From positions 5,190,356 to 5,254,355 of the forward strand of contig CM074804.1 of assembly GCA_037447605.1 (NCBI GenBank): 64,000 nt of DNA. The letters are read 5' to 3'. The notes beneath the pieces are model-generated. The model did no database searches. It was not told the origin of the DNA and worked only from the letters and a program-made list of their open reading frames with translations. This document shows, piece after piece, positions 11,731-23,068 of this stretch (positions are counted from its first letter, which is position 1; each line of letters opens with the position of its first letter). Source of the DNA: Zygnema circumcarinatum (Eukaryota > Streptophyta > Zygnematophyceae > Zygnematales > Zygnemataceae). The position numbers and the translations under genes are program-made.

Positions 11731-12216
11731 TTATCCGAATGGGGACCATCCAAGCGTGAGGCCGAGAGGCTTACGCAAAGTTTTTGAAGTATTCATTGGA
11801 TGAGAAAGTCTGACTGGCGATGTTTTTTGGGCAGTGAATTCTCTCATTCTCCGTTTTCAGTTAGACCCGAGGATTTGTACGATACGGATTTTGTAGCGTT
11901 CACTAGTGCTTCGACAGCTGTCCTCCCCAAGGTTTAACATTAATTTTGAGGAATCGAATCCTGGAGCAAATGTTAACTGTCTCTAAAAGCTCCGTCTGTG
12001 ACGACGAACATTGATCGTGCCCTATAAACATCATGCTTGAAATTGATTGAGAAACAAGGGACAAGTACGCTCAGCAAAGTGACATGTAATGTTAACTACT
12101 TATCAAGCAAAAAATATCTCTGAATAGCAAACTGAGTATACCAGTTGGTCCCCAATTTGACGAAAAATCACAAATAAATTGCAAACGAAGAAGCACCGCA
12201 CAACCAGGCAGACGCT
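11731..12216. other. Intergenic region, convergent genes
   Basis: Less than 500 bp between the stop codons of the CER-like and GT90 genes, AT-rich and with no coding signal. It probably contains both 3' UTRs. Confidence 0.6.
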
Positions 12217-15200
12217 TCAGCAGGCACATGTCCTGTCAGACGTGACGTTGAGCTTCACCATGCCGGGCGATATGCCTGGCTTGAACTCCTGCACTAAGGC
12301 CGCATGACGGAGGGCTTGAGCCATCCAGCATAGGATGTCCTCCTGACGCAGCCGCTCCCAGTAGAACTTGAAACCTTCCTCTGCAATCTTTCTTGACTCC
12401 CTCTCGTGGCTTTTTGCCCACTCAATTTTCTGAAAAAAAAAAGTACAATTCGTTAATTTTGACTGAGTAGAAGTATCGCGACAGCCATGCCCCTCACCAT
12501 AACCAGCGTTAAAGACATGCACATTGATTCAGGGAGCTTGCGTATTCACTCACCTGTGTAAGGTCTTGGAGATTGTAATCCACCTGTAAGGAGTTCACCC
12601 CGTGTTTAAGCTCGTCGTAAAAGTATTCCTCGTAAGGGGAGGTCTGCTTTACGAGCAAGCTGCCACCCGCCATGAGAAACGAAGTCCGGTAGGGTGCTGA
12701 GAACCCATCCATATCAAGCGCATATTTGAACTCCCACGGCCGTTCCTTCGGATCCGATTTAGTCTCGACAGTAAGGTTGTGCTTTTCAACCCACGCCTTC
12801 GCCTCATCAGAGACTTTATCGGCAATACTCAAACATATTTTGACGTCGAGAAGGTCAGGTCGCTGCTGTGACATCAACGCCGCACGGAACCGAGGATGAA
12901 AAGGGATATAGTCGGGGTGTTCCATGCGCTCATCCCCAGTATTGGCACCACGGAAGTAGGCCTTTGGTATGCGTTCATCCCATGCCTTCGCCTTGCATAC
13001 ACTGCGGAGAGCAGCACCACTGAAGGCCTCCTTGATGTGGTCTGCAACCGGCATGGGAATGTCACTATGCATCGGATCGGTTGTAAAACTAAAGAGAGGC
13101 GGTCCTACTCTGATGTGTGACATTTGAGGCCAGTCCGAATTGTGAGCATAAAATTCCACATCCGGCAGCTTCACCTTGTGCACAACGGAGGTGAGCAGCC
13201 TCTCAAACGTGGGCCAACTCCATGCCCATGGCCCATCTGTATGGCGATAATAGATCTCGTTCTTTAGTATGGCGATATGGGTAGCCTGCAGATCCCACCA
13301 GCAGGCAAGGCTGACTGAGTAAGAGTGCTCTTACGAAGGAAGGAGCTTTTTGTAATAGGGAAGTGACAGCCAAGAGAACGAGAAAGAGAGCTTTACCAGC
13401 TTTAACTGGATTACTCTATATTGCAAAGCAACGCTCCAGTAGGAAAAACTTTTCTGGTCTACCATAGCTATAAGTTGGCGATAATCCATGACAAGGGATT
13501 ATGAAGAACAAACGATAAAATCAATCTCAAATTATTTAAGTTGCACAACCGACGAGCAATTAATACTTCTTTATCAGAAAACTCAATTGCAAGTTGCCTG
13601 CAACTTTGCTGCATGGCAGAGCTCAAATGTAAACAAACAATATGAACACAAGCCGATCATGTTTGGGGGAACAGGTACTTTCTCTCAATACACACGTCAA
13701 TGACTTTTGAGAAGGACTAGAGTCTGCAGGAAGAAGACTCGTCAATCCCGAGGTGGTCCCACAAGAACCCGAAATATTAGTTTCCGGTATTGAAGCACGA
13801 TTTCCGTTCGCAGCAAGAATGAAACCAAATGATTCCGCTCATCAACAAGAAAGAGATCTGATCAAACAGCTTACCGTTCCTGGAGGACGATGTTCCCAAA
13901 AATCATCCATGATTTTGCGAGTGACGGATCGTGGCAACCATCGTGCAAACAGCTTCTTTAATCTAGCTGCGTCTGCCACGCAAAGCAAGATTGATAAGTC
14001 CCACGACCATTGCCTATCCCTCCTTTCGTTCTTGAAAAATCCTTCCGCATATATTGCAATATCAATCGCTTCAAGGAAATAAAGGTTTCTGTGGTTCTGT
14101 ACACTATAGCGGGCGACTGCCATCTCAAAGCGAGTTCTGGAGAAAATGCGTTAACAAGGGCTAAAGATTTCCGATCATTTCCGAATCACCGAAACAGAAG
14201 CCTGCTATGAGAAAACTCGTTGAATCGCATATCTTCCTGCTTTTTCTGGTACTTTGAAAGATTACAGAGATACAGCTTCGCAATAATTAAAAGTGCGTAC
14301 TCATTCAAAATGCTCAGTATGTAACAGCTGACTCTTGTTTCCACCAGTTTCATGTTGTGACCAAGCTCTCCCAACATCTATGAATTTCAAATCAACAGAT
14401 AAAATGATCTCCCATCTTTGTCCTATCATCTCCTATAGTTGGCCTGCAGTAGATGCAAATGAAGTCAGAAGATGCTGCCGTGCTTATGCCTGGTTACGCA
14501 TGTTCCTTTTCTCTACGCATCTCTTATTCTTCGACGATGCCTGCAGTTTGTTTCCTTGCTGATCTTGCACAGGTGAGTGGTCCTTTAATACAGAGGAAGT
14601 CAATTTTGCATGGATTTGAATGGTGTTTTCACGGAAGACCCCCAATCCCAGAACCACTTGAGGATTCTCACCTTGTTGCCCACATCCATACTCATGGGTG
14701 AAAGTCCTAAACGGTAAGGGACACTTGCAGCCATCTAGCCGAGCTTTGAAGGTACCAACTTCGACTCCTTTATAAAGTATCCTGTAACGGTAGAACAGGA
14801 GAGATTTGCATCATGATCAAAATCACGTCATGATCATCATTCAATCAACATAATACATCATACAATTGTTGTTTGCTGTGTCTATATATGCATTAACTTG
14901 CATTCTTCCTGCCAAGAGAATTGCTGAGAATGAGGCCAAGTCTCACTCAACCACAAACACCCGTTGGTGTCAGGCAGGGGAACGACACCTGGCAGGTCCT
15001 TCAATCTTAGGTTGAAAACTGTAGATGTGGGGCCCCATTCCAAGGACCTGCCCGTGACGCGTCAGAACAACAGGGCCGGCCGGATCTTCAAGCGACAAAT
15101 CTTTATCTGCTGGGTGGCAGAACCATTGGAAGGGAAGAGGAACATTGAGAGGCTTCCATCGACAAGGGAAAAGGCCGCCATATTTACTCAAAATGCTGTC

Positions 15201-16436
15201 CCCTCCTATCTGCCAAAAAACAAGCAATAAGAAAATGAAAACATACGGAGAAAGTTAAAACCTGAAGGCTAAGCTATGTCTTTCACATTTTAAGAGAAGG
15301 ATGCGCCTCACTGTCTTGCGTACACAACTCTTAGAAATAACCTTTCCTCCATGTGCGCATAGCAGCAGTACTTTCCTGTGAAAGAAGGCTTCCTACAAAT
15401 ACAGAACAGGAGTTGTAAGGTGATTTACAGACTCGATTCTGCTGTCTTTAATACATGCACCATTCACGTTCCTAAAGTTGCAGTTGTAAGCGTAAGTATT
15501 AGCTTGCTCAGTGTACAGAAATGTAGACATGACATGGAATAGAATGTAAATGAATCAGATGCATATCTTATCAAATCGCAACCACTAAGACTAACAAAAG
15601 AACTCTTCAAATTTGCCTTATATAATTTACGAGGTACAAACTCCGATGACTACGCCTTTTTCCCCGACTTTACTCTTTTATTTTTCTCGTCCTTCCCCAC
15701 GGAATTTTCTCATGCACAACCCTTTTGTTCCTTCTCGTTTTTCACTCTCTTCTTTCCATAATTCTTTTTCGTCTTCTCACTATTTAATGTTGTTTCTAAC
15801 TTATTGTGGCTAACTGCCTCTACGACTGAAACAAAAAAATCAGTGGAAATAACAGCCTTCGTCCTTATGCTGGCCTACCGTCATATCTGTCAATTGACCA
15901 ATCACCAAAGAGTCCATAAAGTTCCCATAGTAGATGATTAAAACGACTTGGGATCACTAAATAAAGGTGAGCGGCCCTTTCCATATCATTAACTCGGGCA
16001 ACAACTCGTCCGTTAAGTTGTGTGTGTCCACAAGGAAAATCCAAGCGCTCTTCATGTCAACTCTAAAACTAAAAAAAATGACTTACGTCCGCCTTCTCTT
16101 GCCAAATAAAACAAAGCATTTAATATGAAACTATGTGCAAAAACCGCAACATTCCAACTGCGCTGCTTTCTCGCCACCCTTACATGAATATCTCACCGAT
16201 CTTTGCTGCTTTTTCCGTCGCAAACGCGTGGAGATTCCTTTATTTCCGTCCAGAAACTTGTCCATGTCCGATACCCACGACCGCCGCCGGCCGCGTCCGA
16301 CAGAAGCCAGCCCTCTGCGACTTGCCAGCGCAGCGCCTTCCTCAGTCGCAGCATTTCCAGCTGCAGATGCGACGCCTTCCGATACTTCCAAAGCAGGACT
16401 GCTCCGTACGGCCGTGCAAGTCAGCTGATCACCCAT
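12217..16436 (-). CDS. GT90/CAP10-like glycosyltransferase (POGLUT-related)
   Basis: Six exons with compatible phases: 16436-16197 (tentative first exon), 15209-14989, 14781-14672, 13972-13875, 13285-12554 and 12429-12217, about 537 aa. The fifth exon carries the GT90 signature: PDVEFYAHNSDWP, then KAYFRGANTG, FHPRFRAAL, and near its end GGSLLVKQTSPYEEYFYDEL. The last exon contains the helical C-terminus WERLRQEDILCWMAQALRHA. Family members transfer glucose or xylose to protein or polysaccharide in the ER/Golgi. Exons 2-4 (containing GGLFPCRWKPLNVPLPFQWF, DGCKCPLPFRTFTHEYGCG and RWLPRSVTRKIMDDFWEH) were joined because donor/acceptor sites and phases all fit. I do not recognise the domain in exons 2-3. 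The first exon is the weakest part: it lacks a signal peptide and rests only on phase and its GC-rich location. It shares a GC-rich promoter region with the small gene at 17074. Confidence 0.75.
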
Positions 16437-17073
16437 TCCACCCCAGCAGAAAATTGCTCAGCAAAAGCATTTCTGGCGATATGCGTGCATCCGTGCGCGA
16501 ACAGTGCAGGAAAGACGCAGCGTTACAGCGCGAGAGGGACAGGCCCTTACTGCCAACAACAGCAGGAGAGCGGCCCAGCGGGAGGCGAGCGGGCCCCTGC
16601 GGCAGAGCCCCCAGCGGGAGCGCGGGAAGGCGGCCTCCATGGCCAGGGCCGGCCTGCATGCCTTCCTCGCCTCGCCGAGTGGCCATGTAATGTATCTATG
16701 TGTGGCTCCGCCCGCCCGCCCTCACGCCGTACATCCTACCGTACAAGCCTGCCTCGTTTCCAGCGCGGAGGGTTTGGCTTGGCGGCACGGCACGGTACGG
16801 TACCGTACGGCACGGTACGAAACTGGCGATTTTCAAATTTGGCGCGAATGTGAGGGGCGCGCTCCCGCCTGCCCAGCCCGCCCCCGCCCGCGATTGGCCG
16901 CGCTTATAAGGAGGGGAGGCGGAGGCGGAGGGCGGTCTAAGGAGGCGAGAGCTTAGGGCGGTCGGCACTGCAGCAGGGAGGCAGCGAACTGACTCCAGGG
17001 TGGCAAGGAGGCTCTCCTGCAGCCCGCGCCTACCGCGCCGCCCTGTCTTGCTTTGTGAAACTAGGGCGCAGCC
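16437..17073. promoter_or_regulatory. GC-rich divergent promoter (GT90-like / small protein gene)
   Basis: A CpG-rich block between divergent genes. On the plus strand an inverted CCAAT (ATTGG, 16893-16897) and a TTATAA box (16904-16909) sit about 165 bp upstream of the ATG at 17074, a good core promoter for the small gene. At 16792-16827 there is a cluster of overlapping GGTACGG/CCGTACC units. Confidence 0.6.
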
Positions 17074-17712
17074 ATGAGCGGAGAGAAGGTCTACCAACAG
17101 GGCAAGAACTGGACCAGCGAGGGGGGGCAGTACCGCAATGGACACGGGCAACCAATTTCTGCACCGGTGCGTGATTGCTGTGGATTATCGTGCACTCCTT
17201 TTATTCCCTTATGGATGTGCTGATGTAGGGGCTTTCGGTATGGATGTCCATTTTGCAGAGTGCGTACTTCAATGCTGTGAGCGGAAACAACCACGGGTAC
17301 AACACCGGCTACGCGAACGGAGTTGGACAGCCCATTAACAATCCGTCTTCCTATTTCAAGGTGATGCTTCCAGCCATGCTCCCGGTCCTGCTCCTGGCTT
17401 CTACTCTCTCCATGCAGCTCTTTCCTCCATGCTGCAATAATTCCAGTACAACGTGGCCATCACTAACAGAAGGTTTTTACGCCAGGTCTAATGTTTTTCC
17501 TTTTTTTACGACGATGAGTCTGGTTTTACTGATCTGGTTCCAATTGTTTTTCTGCAGAGCGTTGCCGAGGACCGCTATGGGTGAGTGCTGCACCTTTCTT
17601 CTTGAGATGTGATTAGTGTATCTGATTTGCATGCTGAGCTTCAGTTTACGTCCTAGTTTCTGTTTTCTTTTGCAGATACAACGGCAGCTCCAACAACAAC
17701 GCCAAGAAATGA
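17074..17712 (+). CDS. Small Asn/Gly/Tyr-rich protein of unknown function
   Basis: Four short exons, 17074-17166, 17259-17360, 17558-17580 and 17676-17712, all with GT-AG borders and matching phases, give 84 aa ending in NNNAKK. The protein has no signal peptide, membrane span or cysteine after splicing and is rich in Asn, Gly, Ser and Tyr. Short repeated patterns occur (GHGQPIS, GVGQPINN; NHGYNTGYANG), suggesting a flexible, possibly disordered protein. I do not recognise a family. The gene has a convincing promoter (inverted CCAAT plus TTATAA). The individual exons are easily missed because each is under 105 nt. Confidence 0.75.
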
Positions 17713-18984
17713 CTTCAACCTGGAACTTTGAGTGGATACTGTTTCTGGCGTTGCCTCGCCGTGCACTAAATCTGTTTCGACTAGTATGGAATTTTTGAGG
17801 AAGCCGGTTTACAGTGACTACACTGTTGGCAATTTACTGTTGTTTAGTGCTGGTTTTTAGGGTTTTTAGTGTTTTTTGGCAGGGTGTTTTGGTACGATTC
17901 TTTTTTTTGTTTCCTATGAAAGGGATAGACATATATTATATGCGTTATTCGCTAGCTATATCTTTTTGACTTATAAATTTGAGGGGTTCGAGGGGAAGTG
18001 GGGGGTTCGTTCTGAGGTATGGAATTTTGAATCTGCGACGGTTTGGTTCAGTATTGGTGGCATCTGTGGTTTGAATGTAGTGGGTTCTCTCCCATTCCGT
18101 ATATGGATTGATATGAGAAGTACAAAGCTGGAGAACAGTTTGTTTTTTTGGGTCACTTCCTTTGCAGAAAGGCTCAGGCCATTCAACTTGAATCCTTTTT
18201 AAAGTAAAGCTGTTCAGTGAGAGAAACGGCGAATGGCCGATTATAAGCAGCCTCTAACACATCGACATTTTTAACTACTTCGGTGTGCAACTGGTGCTGC
18301 TGTGCACTCTGTGGATATATCAACCGACTTACCGACAGTCCAAACTACTGAGCGAATTTCTGACCAGATTCATGAGTATAATAAAAACTATATGAGTAAA
18401 GCCAAGTGGTTAGTGTTAATTTCTTCCCTCAGGAAAAAAAGATGCTCTGATGAAATCTAATCAGGGGGAGCAGGCGACAAAGGCTCTGTGGGGAGTGGGA
18501 AGAGCTCAGTGGGGGAAGTGAGGGATGATGATGTCAGTAAACGTAGGAAAGTTGCAATCTTCTCTGCCGCTCCAGAAACCGAGTGGTCGAACCCGTTTCC
18601 GTGCGCGCAAAACTGGGCCGTTAATTTTGAACTTGTGAGCGGCTGACGGCTGAGGGATGTGCTTCAGATACTGCACACATCGCACCAACATAAAGGTAAG
18701 TAAAAATCAAAGAAAGTGGCATTGGTTTCACGACGACGACGCCATCATCCTGCACACGGCCCAAGGCAATGTTGTAGTACCAGGAGGAAGAAAACTCGTA
18801 GGCCCACCACCATCGCGGCTCTAGACCCGCTGCCCGGGCAGGGCAGGGCAGGGCGTACGTACAGTAGGGGGTCCTCATATTTTCCACCCTGGTTCCGGGC
18901 AAAATGAGGCGAAAATATTAAATTTGCATATATAAGGTTCGTGTTACGAATAGACGGGCGGTATTATGTTAGAGTTAATGTTGA

Positions 18985-19330
18985 ACCGTACGTATCGTAC
19001 CGTACCGTATCGTACCGTATCATTTAGAATCGTATCGTATCGTGATATATCGTGACGCATAAGCGTAGTTTTTAGGACTGTTGTTCGTCTCATTGATGAT
19101 GCCGTACTACGGATAGTACCGTATCGGGAAGTTTCGTATCGTATTGACGATATCGTATCGTATCGTATCGTGTCGAAGTCAAGAAGACGGGGAGAAGAGC
19201 GAGCGCCTCTTACGGCGGCACGAGCGGGGAGATTAGGTGAGTTTTGCGTAAGCCCGTAACGGCTAGTACAGACAGTACGGACAGTACGGACAGTACGAAT
19301 AGTACGGCTAACACAAGTTACCGTACAAAA
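18985..19330. repeat. Degenerate 5-bp/10-bp repeats (CGTAT/CGTAC and CAGTACGGA)
   Basis: 18988-19175 contains many head-to-tail CGTAC and CGTAT units. 19265-19300 contains four CAGTACGGA-type 10-bp units. Similar TACGGTAC clusters occur at 16792-16827, 20024-20034 and 54465-54550. Confidence 0.7.
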
Positions 19331-19584
19331 AGGTGGTTTCGGCAAAATCGGGGCGAAAATATTGAGGACGCACTCCTTAGGGTCGTAAATACGAGGACCC
19401 CCCACTGTATTGACGACGTGACTGTACGGATGGATATACTGTACGGACAGCGGGGGTGACCTTTCAAGGAGAATTCTACTGCAGCCCCGCGTTTTGGCTT
19501 TCGCACCCCCCTTTTGATAATTTGGCCTGCCCGTTTTGGTTACCCCCCCTGTTTTGAATATTTCGGGAGGGAATCTTTTTCCCG

Positions 19585-19650
19585 CCCCTCCCGTCCCCTC
19601 CCCTCCCCTCCCCTCCCCTCCCCTCCCCTCCCCTCCCCTCCCTTCCCCTG
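19585..19650. repeat. (CCCTC)n tandem repeat
   Basis: A 5-bp CTCCC/CCCTC array of about 12 units on the plus strand. The long open frames across it on the minus strand are simple Gly/Arg/Glu repeats and are not genes. Confidence 0.9.
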
Positions 19651-19844
19651 CCCTGTCCTCCTTGGCCCTCCCCTCCCGCTGAAGTTGGATCATCGTTATT
19701 ACGACGGGCAATGACAATCAAGGCTTTAACAAGCAGGCTGTTTGCAAACGATTCTTCAGCAGCGTTGGTCCTTGCATCTCAGGTGATGAACTTTTGGCTG
19801 CCGAACCATTGCAGTTGCAAAACCCCCACCCGCTTCTGAAGAAA

Positions 19845-19965
19845 CGAGGTCGACCTACTAGCGCGCGCAGTTTGGCAATCAGCCGGACAAGAGCCATTTC
19901 GAGTACGTTGAAGGGAAAAAATGTTCCAATTGCAAGCAACCAGGCCACAACTTAAGATCTTGCCT
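19845..19965 (+). mobile_element. Transposase-like CCHC zinc-knuckle remnant
   Basis: In one plus-strand frame 19906-19965 reads as KKCSNCKQPGHNLRSC, a CX2CX4HX4C zinc knuckle. Just upstream another frame reads KRGRPTSARS. A KRGRP basic patch followed by a CCHC knuckle is typical of the C-terminal end of MULE/MuDR transposases, though gag proteins share the knuckle. The frame change between the two motifs and stops on both sides show a decayed fragment. Confidence 0.5.
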
Positions 19966-20244
19966 TAATCTTGCCTTAATTGCTGTACAACATTTTGCGC
20001 CAGATCAACGATTTTCGTACGGTACGGAAATGGAACTGGGCGAAATTTGAACGCGCGTGGACACGCGCTTTGCGATTTGCCAAAATCCCATTGTTAATTG
20101 GCGGATGCGAAGTACGCTGAAATTGAACAGGACCCGTAGTTAATCGTTCAAGGTTCAGTTGGTTTTGTTTTGGATTCGCATTTAAACAAGGACCGTTGTT
20201 CAAACAAAACACGGAAACTTAAAGCGGAAACAGTTTTTTTTTTT

Positions 20245-20650
20245 AACAGCCAAAATCTTTATTTGTTCAAAGTTCAAACCTATTGATAGTTGGGTACCGT
20301 AAAACCGAACACGTTGAGAAATTGAGAAACGATTTTACTTCATTTCTCAAATCTCAATCTTGTTGAACAGGGTTGGACTTTGAACACTCGAGGTCGAAAC
20401 TTTTTCTATTTACGACAGCGAATTTTTTTAGAGAAAGGGTTCAAAGACTCAATACGTGTGGATTCCAATTTTTGCCACATAGGTCTGTGCGATTCGAGGG
20501 ATCTGGTTAACCCGGGCATCATTCGTGCCGTACGGCTCTTTCCACGAGCTGATCAACAATTTCTGTACGGACCTGCGCTTGACGATCCACTAGAATCTGA
20601 TTGTTGATCGGTGGACCCAAAGAAAACTCAAATTGAACACGAACGATAAT
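20245..20650. repeat. Dispersed repeat family B, copy 1
   Basis: About 350 bp from 20297 (GTAAAACCGAACACGTTGAGAAATTGAG) to 20650 align by eye, with small indels, to 53246-53602. Shared landmarks are ACTCGAGGTCGAAACTTTTT, TTCAAAGACTCAAT and TTGTTGATCGGT. The bases just before it (AGCCAAAATCTTTAT ... AACCTATTGATA, 20248-20290) resemble the other end of the 53-kb copy, so two partial copies may adjoin here. Confidence 0.65.
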
Positions 20651-21482
20651 CGTTTGAGGAAGCCGGTTTACAGTGACTGCACTGTTGGCAATTTGTTGCT
20701 GCTGGAGCTTTGAATTGAAGGCATGAATCGAGCGACGAACGGACCTGGCTTTGCTGCATTACACGCTCATTCCGATTATTGATAATTGGATTTCCCTTGC
20801 AAGAACATGCCTTGTGAAATGTGGCAGACAGTCTGCACCATATTCTTTTTCTCGAGCAAAATTGTCGTCGTTTGAAGGCTGAAATTATGCATGATCCAAT
20901 GACTAGACCATTCCAATCCTCGTTGATCTGACCGATTCGACCATAGTCGAACATGCTGTCACCCTGAAAATGTTTGCTTTATCCTGGCAGCAGCATCACT
21001 CCACTGCACGATTTAAACTGAAATGACGCTTTTGAACCCAGTAAAGTAGAGCTTCAACAAAACAACAAAGAAAATGGTTGTGCCTACGCTGACTTTATCA
21101 GTTCAGTGAAAGCACTCTATGCGACACTCGTACTAAAATAGTGAAAGAAATAAAGTAAACAGTAAATAAAAATACTACTAAAATAGTGCTGGTTAAGGGT
21201 TTTTTTATCACAAGAAGAAAAATCCTTGTCGATTTGATAGGGTCGACAAATGCACAAAGGTTTCGGCCGCGCAGGCACAGGGGTTCCTAGAATAGAGCTG
21301 TTCTATTTTTTTAAAACTTTTGAGCTCTTCTTGCCTGTCTGTCTGTCTGTCTGTCCGAGGCGGAAAGCACCAAAACCCTTGCGATGGTTGTCAAGTGCCC
21401 ATCGCCGACTGCTCAGCGGTGTGCTCCACACCCTGCACACACAGCACCGCCATCAATGGAAAGTGAAAAGCATAGAAGTGCT

Positions 21483-21664
21483 TAGGTCCTTTGCGACCAG
21501 TCCCTCGTGGTTCCTTCCCCATGCTGCTTTTGTCCATGTACATTTGATGGCCTCGCCATCGTGAGATCAATGCCATTTTCCTCCCCTGAAAGTGAGAATG
21601 AAAGAAAATGAACTGGCGTTGGACTCACGGCGGCGACGCCATCATCCTGCACAAGCACAACACG
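21483..21664. mobile_element. Foldback element of family A (MITE-like)
   Basis: The left arm around 21533-21583 (TCCATGTACATTTGATGGCCTCGCCATCGTGAGATCAATGCC) is approximately reverse-complemented by the right arm around 21607-21655 (GGCGTTGGACTCACGGCGGCGACGCCATCATCCTGCAC). The whole can fold into a hairpin. No coding capacity. Related copies are at 27795-27932, 18709-18770, 28083-28128 and 165-238. Confidence 0.6.
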
Positions 21665-21916
21665 ACCAAAGGCAAAATTTGCAACCAATGGCAATGGCAA
21701 TGTCGATCGCGTGGCGCGTGACGTGGCTATTGACTTTATCGAGATGGCTGGCTCTGCCGTAAAGTCCGAACAGAAAGCAACTCTCCGGAAAAGAGGACAG
21801 CGCGCTGGAGTGGGGACTCCGTGCTGGAGAGCGGAGCTCGCGGTGAGGCGGAGGGATGGCATAGGGGAAGTGGCAGAGAGAGGGGGAATCGAAGGTAGAG
21901 CTCCTCTCAAGCAGGC

Positions 21917-23068
21917 ATGGGCCTGCTCTCCATCATCCGGAAAGTGAAGCGCAGAGAGAAGGAAATGCGCCTTCTTGTTGTGTACGTTTCTCGCACCCGC
22001 TTCGACTCCTTTCTTATCAGAGTTTTGACCGGAAGGGAGGGAGCGTCTGATCGTTGTGGGAACGCGCTGTCAGGGGACTCGATAATGCGGGAAAGACGAG
22101 CATTGTGAAGCGGTTGAATGGAGAGGACATTGATACCATCAGCCCGACCCTAGGCTTCAATATCTCCACTGTGGAATTCGAAGGGTGAGTGTTGGGCCGC
22201 TGCCTCGTTTGTCCAAAGGAAAGTGTCAGAGCTTGAGCTCTTACTTTTTGCATGCTTTTTTGCTTCCTGTGGGTCAGGTACAGACTCAACATCTGGGATG
22301 TTGGCGGGCAGAAGACGCTTCGATCATATTGGCGCAACTACTTTGAGCAGACAGATGGCATTATTTGGGTGGTGGACAGTTCCGACGTGAGGCGTCTTGA
22401 AGATTGTCGACTAGAACTGCATGCCCTTCTGCAGGAGGAGGTGAGAGCAGTTAGGAGTTCTCGGAAAGCTATGAAGGGATATTGTGGGTTCTCGAGAACG
22501 GTATGCCCTATGAATTGAGCCACTAAGAGTTGTTCTGGAAGTGGTTCTGCGCAGAAACTGGCAGGGGCATCTGCACTCATACTTGCTAACAAGCAGGATG
22601 TGAAAGGAGCTTTGCAAACAGCACAAATTGCTACGGTAGGACGTCTTTCCTGCATAGCCTTCAAAGTTGTCTTTACGGCATCTCAGTGGCACGTGGGTGA
22701 AGCATTCATGTTCTTACGCGAAATAAGAGGTTGGCAGGGTCTTAGTCGATTCGTTGAGAGCACGAGATTAGTCATGGGAGTTGTATGAATATAGAGTCTT
22801 GGTATGAAAAAGAAGGGGGGTGCGCGATAACAGGAATGATCGTGAACGGTTGTGTGGAGTGAGGGGAAGGGCAAGTCTGTGTTAGCGGAGAAAATTAAGG
22901 AGAGGCAAACGGGCGGCTTGTGTGATGCAGGCTTTGGAAGTCGATCAATTTGAGGGCAGTCGGCATTGGCGAATTGTTCCTTGTAGTGCATTATCCGGAC
23001 GGGGAATTTTGGACGGTTTCGATTGGCTAGTGTCAGATGTTGGCTCCCGAATATACATGTATGAGTGA
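21917..23068 (+). CDS. ARL2: ARL2-type ADP-ribosylation-factor-like GTPase
   Basis: Five exons, 21917-21981, 22074-22184, 22278-22440, 22555-22635 and 22931-23068, give exactly 185 aa, the family length. Motifs: [10 protein letters not shown]-terminus without a well-placed myristoylation consensus, as in ARL2; Walker A/G1 GLDNAGKTS; switch [13 protein letters not shown]3 [21 protein letters not shown]4 NKQD; G5 SALSGRG. ARL2 binds tubulin-folding cofactors and controls tubulin biogenesis. The Arabidopsis orthologue is TITAN5/HALLIMASCH, needed for microtubules and mitosis. Exon 4 ends at an ACG|GTAGGA donor before a 295-bp intron. The gene is convergent with NBR1. Confidence 0.95.

Larger units (their letters stand above)
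17713..21916. other. Gene-poor, repeat-rich interval
   Basis: A 4.2-kb stretch without a supported gene. It holds a family A foldback fragment (18709-18770), a TACGG/TATCG-type short repeat field (18985-19330), a CCCTC tract (19585-19650), a transposase-like zinc-knuckle remnant (19845-19965), a family B repeat (about 20245-20650) and a second foldback copy (21483-21664). Open frames in it are interrupted. Confidence 0.65.

Noticed and set aside
14335-14701. Plus-strand frames with a possible exon ending at a GTGAGT donor (about 14572)
   Set aside because: Isolated, no matching downstream exon, and within an intron of the better supported minus-strand GT90-like gene.
16133-16956. Several overlapping 150-216-aa plus-strand frames and an 85-aa minus-strand frame with a hydrophobic stretch
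   Set aside because: CpG-rich promoter DNA leaves all frames open. None has splice signals in phase with neighbours apart from the 16436-16197 minus-strand candidate exon.
18944-19717. 257-aa Gly/Arg/Glu minus-strand frame
   Set aside because: Simple repeats (CCCTC and CGTAT units).
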